NCBI RefSeq assembly: GCF_026212465.1
Contig: NC_080053.1
Coordinates: forward strand, 14,950,546-15,014,545
DNA from: Amaranthus tricolor
Taxonomy: Eukaryota > Streptophyta > Magnoliopsida > Caryophyllales > Amaranthaceae
Direction of reading: 5' to 3'
DNA: 64,000 nt
Both the position numbers and the translations under genes were made by a program. Shown here one piece after another: positions 50,801 to 56,446 of the stretch. The first letter of the stretch is position 1. Every line of letters starts with the position of its first letter. A model generated the notes under the pieces. It worked only from the letters and a program-made list of their open reading frames with translations. It was not told the origin of the DNA and did not search any database.

Positions 50801-53800
50801 GTAGTTTGGACAGACTTGGATAGTGAAGGGCAATTGAATCGATTATTAATTGCAAATCCTACATCCATCCAGATGATACGTACATGGCCTTATGTTGTGT
50901 TGATTGATATAACATATAAAACAAACAAACAAAAGTGGCCGCTTTGTGAAATAATTGGAATGATGCCAACCAATTACAACTTCTTGGTTGCGTTTTATTT
51001 GATGCGGGATGAGGCGACTGTTTCATCTTCGTGGGTGTTGGAGAGATTGAGAGACATTTTTGGCAGTGCTCATTCTCCCAACGTTACTGTAACCGATTGA
51101 GATGAGGGTTTATCTGCAGCTATCCGTGATGTCTTCCTAGGTAAATAGGTTATAATGATTAATTGTTGTTGTGTTTATTAAATATATTTTATTTATATCC
51201 AATCTTCTCTTTGATGTAGATGTGAGACATTTATAATGCGTATGGCACATTGCAAATGACGTAGAGAACATGGTGGACAAATTGTGTGGCGGGAAAAGAA
51301 ATTAACAAGGGCAGATATTTAGGCAAACCAGATGGAACCCTCTGATTAACTGTTCAACGCCCAACGAATGTGAAAATAAATGGAGATCGATTGTGGCTAC
51401 TTGGTCAACTAGAAATGAAAGGATCATTTGATGTTTGGCTGGAACATGGTTTCCACACATAAAGAAATTTATGCGTTTATGGACGAATGACTGTGCACAT
51501 ATGGGTAACCAGACTACTAGCAGAGTTGAAAGCCAACACTCGTCATTCAAGTACTATAACGGTAATAGCTCTTTTGATATCCTATTTAAAAGGGCACACG
51601 CACAAATAACTAATCGGCAATCGAATATTCAACAAGCGCTACAGGAATCCATGAATTCTATTTCAAGGTCTTTGCGCTACAATTGGATGAGACTACAATA
51701 TCGTCATGTATCCATTCATGCCTTAGAACTTCTGCAGCTTGAGCATAACTGTATGTTAGAGTTGGGTGATTATATCTTTGACAAATGGGGTTGTGCACTT
51801 TAGAACACCCATGGATTACCTTGTGCTTGTTACTTTTTTTTTGTCGAGCAAGTCACAAGGTTTGTTGTATGTGGATGACAGACATCCATTCTAGAAGAGA
51901 CTAACGTATATAGAGGCAGAAGCTGACGCCAACGAAGAAGTATGACACGCAAATGCTGATGATAAAGAGTATTTTCAATCGTTGGTCGATGAAATGCTTA
52001 AAGCAGATCCTGCAGCTGTACGACGCATGTCTCAGGTACTTGAAGATGAATAACATCCGGATGGTACCAATATACCTACATGCAAGTCCACCGAGAAGGG
52101 GAAGACCAACAACAAGCAAATTTCTCAGGAGAAATAAAAGCGCATTTGAGTACAATAGATCGTCTTCCAGTGGTCGTGGATCACGTGGGAGATCTAGTGG
52201 TCGATCAATGCAATCGTCCATTGGAATTAACTTTAGTTTCAACTTATCTGGTGCATGGCTATCTTCTGCATGATTAGAAGCGCCAGTCGTACTAGGACAT
52301 GCTCGTGTAAACTTACCCGCGTGCCTTCGCACAACCGTCCAATCCACGGGCTGACCTAAAGAGCCATGGTAGTCATTATCGTCATCGCTAGAACCCCCGA
52401 ATAACCCTGTTCCTGCCTAGCACGGCGAGCAGAACCCATAACTAATGTGAATGGTCTTTCATCTCACGTCTTATTTGCAATGAAAGCTCTTAACTAATTT
52501 GAATAGTCTTTCATCTCTATAGTTGCTTCCCATTTATCTTTCTACCTTCATTTTTGGCTTTCCAAGCAATTTTGATAACAGGTAACTAAAATTATTCCTC
52601 TTCCACCATTTTGGAATTGAATTAGCTTCAAATCCTCTCGTTCTTTCAAAGATTTTTACCCAAATTGATTTAACATTTGAAAATCAACTCATCCTCTTGC
52701 TTAAATTGGGAATTTCTACGGCATTTTCAAGGAAAATATTGAGATTCAATTGTTCTTTCATCAAAGAATAAACTATTCTAATTAAGTCGTGAAAGCCCGT
52801 TTTCAACCCGCTCCATTTACAATAAAGTAGGCTCCGCTAATAACCCGACCCATTTAGGGCCCTACCCTTCAAAAGCCTGTATAATAAAGGGTTGGATTAG
52901 GGGGTCTGATGGGCCCCCAGCCCGTTGCACAGGTTTAGTTGTGAGGGCTGGTTTAGGTGAGAAAAGCTGTGAAGGGTTGAGGGCAACCATAAATGGGAAA
53001 GGAATTGCAAAAGGTTAAGAGGATAAGAATACCAAAAAAATCTGATAACATAGAAGATCAATCATTTGTCAAGGATATTGCATTGAATTGTATTCAATAT
53101 ATCAAGGAATGTACGACATAACTTTAGAAAACAAGATAATTACAAGATAATAATGTACTTTAACTAAAATATATGCGAAGAATAAATAATACCATAAAAC
53201 ATTAGTCTATTCTAATCAAAAAATTGAGGAAAACCCATGTACAAGACATACAATTAAAGCATAAGTAACGATAGACATCAACAACTCAACCACAATGGAG
53301 AATAACAAAAGAGCATTGGAGATTTTTCTAAGGGTTTTTGTTTAAACTAAAGAATTTTATCCATCATATGCTTAGTACATTAGAATACACAAAGTTGAGG
53401 TTAATTAGAATCTATTTATGGAGTTTAATCCTAAACTAAAATCATTGAATAAAATAACTGAAAAACATAGTTAAGCCCATACTAGGCACGTGCTCATTCA
53501 AGCACAATTAATAAAACACTTCAAAGGCGGCTACAATTGCTTATTTAGGCAGCTATAGTGTTTGTTTATTTAGAACCTGCGTGTCGCATGTCGGACACGG
53601 ACACGCGACAAACACGCGAAAATTCGTGTCCGACACGCCAAATGAAGTGTCCAATATTTTAATATTTTTTCGGACACGCGGACACGGTAAGGACACGACA
53701 AGGAGTCAAGGACACGTTTTTTTTTAAAAAAAAAATACTTTTGTAGCGGATCTTTCTCTCGATGAGCCCGAATTGGAAACTACTTTTGTAGCGGAGGATG

Positions 53801-56196
53801 ATGATGGATGTCATATGGATGATGCGTGATGATCAAACTTAAATTTACCTATTTATTTGGTTTTCTTTGATTTGGTTTGTATGACTATTTTTAAATACTC
53901 ATGTTGTTTATTTGGTACTTATTTGCATTTTATGTGAGTTTTATGTTTTTAAAGTGTTTATTTATATAAATAAAATGAAAGATTGTAAAATTATCTTTAA
54001 TTTGATATATTTATTATATTAACATTTTCATGTCCCGTGTCCGCCATTTTTAAGTTGGCGTTTTCTCGTACCTGTGTCGTGTCCGTGTCCGTTTTAGTGC
54101 AACCTAGGTGATCAGTGATTTGTTCTTTGATATTACACCTATATGTCTGACATCATGCCATGACTCAAGGCATCAATATAAAATTTTACTAAATAGACTT
54201 CCTTTTTACTAGTCAAAACTAATTTGTGATTATTTAACTAATTTATCAAACTTGACTTATTTTTATTTAACCCAAATCTTCACAACTATGAGAAACACAA
54301 TTGATGAACTTTGTTTCCCATGCAGATAAAAACACTAGTAGAGAATAGCAAGTCAATTATAGTCACAGGACACTCTATAGGAGGAGCAATAGCATCACTA
54401 ACAGCATTATGGCTGCTCTCCTACCTCCAAAATAACCCTTCTCCTCCTCCGCAGATCCTCTGTATAACCTACGGTTCACCCCTCCTAGGCAACAAATCTC
54501 TCGCCAAATCGCTCCTCCAACAAAGATGGACTGAAAGCTTCTGCCATGTGGTGCATAAAAGTGACATAATTCCTCGGCTTCTCTTTGCTCCCTCGCTTCA
54601 AACCGAACCTCTTTCCTTGTTTCAGTATATTCAATCATCAATATCATGTCAACCAGGCCAAGTGCGCGTTCATGTAACTGAAGAAATGAAGGAGCAATTG
54701 TTTATGTTTGTATTGGATAACACTGAGGCAATTGCAAAAACATGTGCAGAAAGTATGGAGGTTCCTACCCGGGTACTCTGGCCTTTCGGAAATTATCTGT
54801 TTTGTTCAGAAGAAGGAGCAGTCTGTGTTGATGATGCTGTAACTGTTGTTAAGTTTCTGCATTTGATACTTGCAGCTGGGAATTCGACTTCGTGTTTTGA
54901 TGATCATTTTAAGTATGGTGTTTGTATAGAGAGAATGTCTTTCCAATTTCTGATGAGAAAAGGGTTTATACAAGGAGATAATCCTACATCAAGCTATGAA
55001 GCAGGGATTAAATTAGCAGTGGAGTCTACAGGATTAGCAAGCCAGGTACTTGCATTAGTTGTTCAAGTTCATCAAATCCCTTCGATTGCGATAGGATGTC
55101 CATAAGCTTAAGCTTTTGGTATCAAAGCTAACGTGACAGATAGTCACAAATTTGAATTTCAATACTCCTCATTATTTCAAGTGGAATATTCGGAGCCATA
55201 GATGAAGAAGGTCTATGTTGCATCCACACTTCTAGTCCAAACGACTCTTGTTTCAGAGGGCGTGATAGAGTATATAAGATATTCTGGGACCTTAATCATA
55301 AGTTTAAGCTTTTGGTTGAATTGGTTCCTTGATGGTTCATATATAAACAAATGTGTTCTTTAAACTTTTTTTTCCTAGTGTCAGAGGGTGTGATAGACTA
55401 TATAAGATGTTGGCGATGCTTATTACAGGAATCAGTTTTTAAAGAAGCTGAAGAGTGCCTGAAACTGGGGAAACAAAGGGGTTTAACTCCAAATCTGAAC
55501 ATTGCAAGGTTAGCCATAGCTCTTGCCAAAATTACACCTCATATGGCACAAATAGAGTGGTATAAAACGTCCTGTGATTTGTCCGAAAATCAAATGGGAT
55601 ACTATGATTCATTTAAAACAAGACAAGCATCAAAGAGAGACAACCAAGTTAACTTATTCAGAATCAAGCTAGCAAGTTTTTGGGATAATGTGATTAGCAA
55701 GATAGATAACAATGAACTTCCTTATGATTTTCCCAAAAAGCGAAAGTGGGTGTATGCTTCTCATTCTTATCAGCTCTTGGTTGAGCCATTGGATATTGCG
55801 GAGTATTACAGAAGCAATGAGCAATTGAAGAAAGGACATTACTTGATAAAAGGCCGAGAAAGAAGACACGAGCTTTTTGATAAGTGGTGGAGGGAGATGA
55901 ATAACGGTGAAGAAGAGAACAAGAGGAACACGTTCGCAAGTTTAACACAAGATTCATGCTTTTGGGCGCGTGTAGAGGAAGCTAGAGAGTTGCTTGAGAT
56001 GGTCAGAAGAGAGACGAACATGAGTAATCTGGCTCGGTTATGGAAACTTATAGAAGAATTTGAGCAATATGCTAAAGAACTAATTGACAGCAAGAAGGTT
56101 TCCTCTAATGTCTTAGCAATGAATTCAAGCTACATCAAGTGGGTAGAAGAGCTCAAAGAATTAAGATTACAAATGCAGCAAGTTATCAAATCGTAA
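34964..56196 (+). CDS. PAD4: PAD4, lipase-like regulator of plant immunity (four exons)
   Basis: PAD4 forms heterodimers with EDS1 and drives basal and receptor-triggered defence in the cytoplasm and nucleus. Exons 34964-34983, 35095-35458, 54326-55045 and 55429-56196 all have GT/AG junctions and join in frame to 623 residues, within the usual family range. The N-terminal lipase-like domain (about 1-368) has GHSIGG with S145, D208 in HKSDIIPR, and H322 in DDHFKYG, so the S-D-H triad positions are kept. The C-terminal EP domain (369-623) shows EWYKTSCD, MGYYDSFK, LVEPLDIAEYYR, KGRERRHE and SLTQDSCFWARVEEA. The start gives MEVEGSLFETTE, which fits the family N-terminus. Intron 2 is 18,867 bp and full of transposons. 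Met407 occupies the position of Arabidopsis Arg314. SAG101 was considered, but the N-terminus and GHSIGG context fit PAD4 better. Confidence 0.93.
35095..35458 (+). CDS. PAD4: PAD4 exon 2, N-terminal lipase-like part
   Basis: It encodes FETTEMAANLLVSTNLLVDS and continues WRLCSLANSS..., then an SGLGLGLGSGS stretch from a GGGTTT-type hexanucleotide repeat, then ELVMVHVGYLQLFF. L18 and L23 align with the hydrophobic EDS1-contact residues M16 and L21 of Arabidopsis PAD4. It ends CAG before GTTTGT in phase 0, matching exon 3. Confidence 0.9.
35459..36005. other. intron filler without recognised element
   Basis: AT-rich intronic DNA directly after the PAD4 exon 2 donor. No element ends or coding sequence were recognised. 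Confidence 0.4.
36010..36780. mobile_element. hAT-like non-autonomous repeat
   Basis: Both ends are rich in CCGA and CCCGA words (36045-36180 and 36535-36765). Terminal sequences TAGAACTCTTCAAAAG and, on the opposite strand at the right, TAGAGGTGTTCATTCG resemble the hAT ends found at 8542-9185. No target duplication was found and there is no transposase. Confidence 0.45.
36781..38075. other. AT-rich intron filler
   Basis: Long AT-rich stretch in PAD4 intron 2, with no gene or element terminus recognised. Near 37860-37990 short words such as TACACTCA and CACATTACTGA recur. Confidence 0.4.
38230..38375. repeat. ATT/AAT trinucleotide arrays in MULE A left arm
   Basis: TTA repeats, interrupted by CGG units, switch to AAT repeats at about 38322, forming a small self-complementary hairpin. 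The mirror array lies at 39560-39770 in the right arm. Reading frames here are low-complexity artefacts. Confidence 0.9.
38416..38512. repeat. GC-rich hairpin motif, MULE A left
   Basis: Overlapping inverted copies of AGTCGCACAAAACGTGCGACT in an otherwise AT-rich arm. The counterpart lies at 39484-39543. Related hairpins occur at the same subterminal place in MULE B and C. Confidence 0.85.
38614..39314. repeat. inverted pair of LTR-like sequences at the centre of MULE A
   Basis: The left arm starts TGATGTAAGAAAGAAAACG and the right arm ends with the complement TTTCTTTCTTACATCA. They share ACCCAAAATACAAATATTGG, CCAAGACTCCTTTTATAAGG and three tandem copies of a unit like AATGTGGGATAATGA. The right arm keeps about 90 bp more, including ACGTGGTTCACC-type LTR sequence. 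TG...CA ends and this content suggest a short copia LTR or TRIM that was duplicated in inverted orientation. Confidence 0.75.
39957..40220. repeat. MULE B left terminal inverted repeat
   Basis: It matches the complement of 48025-48285: TTTATCGYCACCCC, AAATTTCTTATTTA, AACTCCTTTATCACACTTAAA and CAAACAAATAATCGAG. The outermost GTCGCCACCC part present in the right TIR and in MULE A is missing here. Confidence 0.82.
40216..40318. repeat. GC-rich hairpin motif, MULE B left
   Basis: CACGAAATCCGCG and CTCGCTGATTTCGTG form inverted words around a GC-rich centre. The right counterpart at 47943-48010 is a more perfect stem of about 30 bp (GGGCCAGTCGCACGAAAT against ATTTCGTGCAACTGGCCC). Confidence 0.8.
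40340..40885. repeat. ATT arrays in MULE B left arm
   Basis: Several TTA/ATT arrays (40375-40450, 40500-40548, 40750-40795) followed by GTT repeats, then AAT repeats at 40838-40882. The right arm carries the complementary set at 47500-47920. Confidence 0.9.
41041..41150 (+). pseudogene. PMD gene start, MULE B left arm (stub)
   Basis: The ATG at 41041 begins MVGTHGKGKG, the same start as the right-arm PMD gene (MAGTHGKGKS). After about 110 bp, just past TCTACTAGGAGG, it is fused to the end of the OTU domain on the other strand. The rest of the PMD gene has been deleted from this arm. Confidence 0.7.
41126..41590 (-). pseudogene. OTU cysteine-protease domain, MULE B left arm
   Basis: Minus-strand frame YLFDWIVVLGDGNCGF has the catalytic Asp and Cys of the OTU fold, and WVNKNHFVQLS has the His. 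The R following GF in the right copy is replaced. Upstream the frame continues to the transposase linker through FSWPNHIPPIRPPYLFDW with a single TGA in between, so transposase and OTU were one protein. The C-terminus is lost at the deletion junction with the PMD stub. Confidence 0.85.
41600..43567 (-). pseudogene. MULE transposase, MULE B left arm
   Basis: The minus strand carries, in order, the FAR1/WRKY-GCM1-like zinc-finger region near 43245-43567 (WTVRVCPGEKGRHNHPFLVY) and the region around the catalytic D blocks (42770-43060, partly out of frame). The 42283-42693 exon follows with WHIANDVENTVDKLCGGKRN and TTSRVESQHSSFKYY, then the SR-rich linker 41627-41908. Stops and frameshifts make it inactive. 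Confidence 0.85.
43568..45545 (+). pseudogene. MULE transposase, MULE B right arm
   Basis: It starts DFQFTRASYKQKEE (zinc-finger entry) and continues YGNIMGYLHNLNKA, then CGCKFFIVPSSRKQG and GRHNHPFLVY (WRKY-GCM1/FAR1-like DNA-binding). DDE residues can be placed: VLIDTTYKTNKQ (44175), VTDRDEGLFAVIRDVF (about 44355) and TTSRVESQHSSFKYY (44768). An intron at about 44416-44487 separates the second D from the E exon. An SR-rich linker (SRSSSRGQGSRS) leads toward the OTU domain. A few stops remain. The N-terminus before DFQF is not present. Confidence 0.87.
45596..46213 (+). pseudogene. OTU cysteine-protease domain of MULE B, right arm, open frame
   Basis: About 200 codons: YLFDWIDVLGDGNCGFRAIA (catalytic D and C), REGRAMC-like helix LLRRAMCMEMQMNRDQSVSL, then IYWVNRNHFVQLSM with the catalytic His, then an HQHWREAVDNFFRHIETH tail. 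OTU domains cleave ubiquitin-like conjugates. A single-base deletion just upstream (in FSWPNHI...) takes it out of frame with the transposase, to which it is fused in the left arm. All three catalytic residues remain. Confidence 0.85.
46390..47340 (-). pseudogene. plant mobile domain (PMD, MAIN-like) gene, MULE B right arm
   Basis: The ATG at 47340 begins MAGTHGKGKSFFRNLLSG. After frameshifts the acidic VDWTVVRRPNGRFARADP region follows at 46850-47158. The core at 46450-46898 has PEGPTNTRLILSYGGHITKV, LECRSRKKSLEAIIGL, MHQHIDCALISAFLER, TNTFHMPWEEMTIMLHDVQH and ILGIGIEGSLLAKPFEG, the PMD signature shared with MAIN/MAIL1 and found in transposon-associated genes. Stops are present. It faces the OTU end of the transposase gene. 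Confidence 0.82.
47500..47920. repeat. AAT/ATT arrays in MULE B right arm
   Basis: AAT arrays at 47725-47765 and 47815-47880 and an ATT array at 47895-47925 mirror the left arm, set in AT-rich DNA. Confidence 0.88.
48025..48290. repeat. MULE B right terminal inverted repeat
   Basis: Complement of 39957-40220, ending outward in GGGGTGGCGATAAAATGAAA and then GGGTGGCGATG, the fullest copy of the family terminus. Confidence 0.8.
48335..48505. mobile_element. MITE fragment
   Basis: On the minus strand TATTTGGTTAATGGTACTAA and ATGGAAATGATTTATAAT match the MITE in BAT1 intron 6 (57013-57070). Only one end is recognisable. Confidence 0.4.
48751..48806. repeat. GC-rich hairpin motif, MULE C
   Basis: CCAGTCGCGCGTTTTGTGCTA and TAGCGCGCGACCGG flank a short spacer, the same subterminal position and word type as in MULE A and B. 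Confidence 0.75.
49149..49513 (+). pseudogene. PMD gene N-terminal part, MULE C left arm
   Basis: It begins MAGNQGKGKG. After frame changes VHTHFDDQTSARSYSGGSSD and VDWKVVQGHVGKFTRACP follow, matching the N-terminal PMD region in MULE B. It ends at the junction with the transposase SR-rich end near 49513. Confidence 0.7.
49514..50297 (-). pseudogene. transposase C-terminal part, MULE C left arm
   Basis: The minus strand reads MGNQTTSRVESQHSSFKYY and FDTLFKRAHTQITNRQSK. It continues to DDKEYFLSLLDEVLK, PHASPPRKGRPSTSKFLRRN-type sequence and an SR-rich end. The gene begins abruptly at 50297, where the arm folds back. Confidence 0.8.
50306..52250 (+). pseudogene. MULE transposase, MULE C right arm, nearly complete
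   Basis: It reads IGFQFTRASYKHKEEHSRIS, YLRCHLYGNVRG, WTVRVCPGEKGTHNHLFLLY (zinc-finger DNA-binding domain), and VVWTDLDSEGQLNRLL. The DDE core is VVLIDITYKTNKQKWPLCEI (first D, 50905), NVTVTD (second D, 51095) and TTSRVESQHSSFKYY (E, about 51520), then ALQESMNSISRSLRYNWMRL. An intron at about 51147-51220 precedes the last D-E section. Five or six stops. The OTU domain is missing. Confidence 0.85.
52255..52443 (-). pseudogene. PMD fragment, MULE C right arm
   Basis: The minus strand reads VDWTVVRRHAGKFTRACP and TTGASNHAEDS, equivalent to the left-arm PMD segment and joined to the transposase end at the same point. About 78 bp present on the left are missing here. The arm stops at about 52443. 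Confidence 0.7.
52444..53560. other. intron filler with one GC-richer patch
   Basis: No gene. At 52795-52970 a patch with CCCGACCC and GGGCCC words resembles a hAT subterminal region, but ends were not found. Confidence 0.35.
53571..54106. mobile_element. hAT-like element with GGACACG subterminal repeats
   Basis: Left 53571-53720 is packed with GGACACG words. The right end (54025-54106) carries their complements (CGTGTCCGTGTCC). Terminal TAG trinucleotides face outward at both ends. The middle includes a short repeat of TACTTTTGTAGCGGA and reads LDEPELETTFVAEDDDG, which may be a transposase tail. No target duplication was found. Confidence 0.55.
54326..55045 (+). CDS. PAD4: PAD4 exon 3, lipase-like core
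   Basis: It follows the acceptor TTTCCCATGCAG and encodes 240 residues: TGHSIGGAIASLTALWLLS, LCITYGSPLLGNKSLA, CHVVHKSDIIPRLLFAP, LWPFGNYLFCSEEGAVC and YEAGIKLAVESTGLASQ. The donor is CAG before GTACTT, phase 0. The reading frame is uninterrupted despite the 18.9-kb intron in front, which argues that the gene is still under selection. Confidence 0.93.
55080..55412. repeat. SINE-like repeat in PAD4 intron 3, partly duplicated
   Basis: AAGCTTTTGGTATCAAAGC is followed by GTGACAGATAGTCACAAATT and TTTGAATTTC (B-box-like), then CAGAGGGCGTGATAGAGTAT at 55254. A second partial copy, with CAGAGGGTGTGATAGACTAT at 55382, ends 20 bp before the exon 4 acceptor. The same family occurs at 57855-58100 in BAT1. 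Confidence 0.55.
55429..56196 (+). CDS. PAD4: PAD4 exon 4, EP domain
   Basis: It follows the acceptor CTTATTACAG and encodes 255 residues up to TAA at 56194. EP-domain hallmarks: PNLNIARLAIALAKITPH, QIEWYKTSCDLSENQMGYYD, QLLVEPLDIAEYYR, RRHELFDKWWREMN, SLTQDSCFWARVEEARELL and NSSYIKWVEEL. K474 (RKW) aligns with Arabidopsis K380, a cavity residue. Confidence 0.93.
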   Translation, partial: ESVFKEAEECLKLGKQRGLTPNLNIARLAIALAKITPHMAQIEWYKTSCDLSENQMGYYDSFKTRQASKRDNQVNLFRIKLASFWDNVISKIDNNELPYDFPKKRKWVYASHSYQLLVEPLDIAEYYRSNEQLKKGHYLIKGRERRHELFDKWWREMNNGEEENKRNTFASLTQDSCFWARVEEARELLEMVRRETNMSNLARLWKLIEEFEQYAKELIDSKKVSSNVLAMNSSYIKWVEELKELRLQMQQVIKS

Positions 56197-56446
56197 TTTT
56201 CAGCAATCAGCCAAGCTCGACTTTATTCCTAGGCGTATACATAAGCTTAATCGAAACCAATCTCCATTTCTCATATGTACTAGTAAAAAATTTGACTCGT
56301 ATTGCGGCAATTGTTGCGTACTAATAGATACATAGAATGATATTGATTTTTCCGATCAACTCGCATTCTCCATTACATAGCTTGTGAGACTACCAACAAA
56401 AAAAGTATAAACTCGTATATATATCTTCCTTTAAAGGAGAAAATAC

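Larger units (their letters stand above)
48505..52443. mobile_element. MULE C: inverted-repeat Mutator-like element, right TIR lost
   Basis: The left side has a TIR related to B (TTTATTTTATCGTCATCCC at 48513), a GC-rich hairpin at 48751-48806 and a PMD start at 49149. The end of a transposase gene follows on the minus strand (49514-50297). The right side has a full-length-like transposase (50306-51803), its SR-rich end (51953-52250) and a PMD fragment (52255-52443). Arms are 49240-50297 and 51487-52443, separated by 1.2 kb. The OTU domain and most of PMD are deleted in both arms at the same junction. The right TIR is absent. Confidence 0.8.
35459..54325 (+). other. PAD4: PAD4 intron 2, 18.9 kb, filled with transposons
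   Basis: GT at 35459 and AG at 54324-54325 join exons in phase 0. The intron contains a hAT-like repeat (36010-36780), three inverted-repeat MULEs (38088-52443), a MITE fragment, another hAT-like repeat (53571-54106) and AT-rich filler. PAD4 introns are typically short, so this is an extreme expansion by transposon insertion. Confidence 0.88.

Noticed and set aside
54311..55105. Independent lipase gene starting at 54311
   Set aside because: No ATG start is present, a good acceptor precedes 54326, and the frame joins PAD4 exon 2 in phase 0 with matching family sequence.
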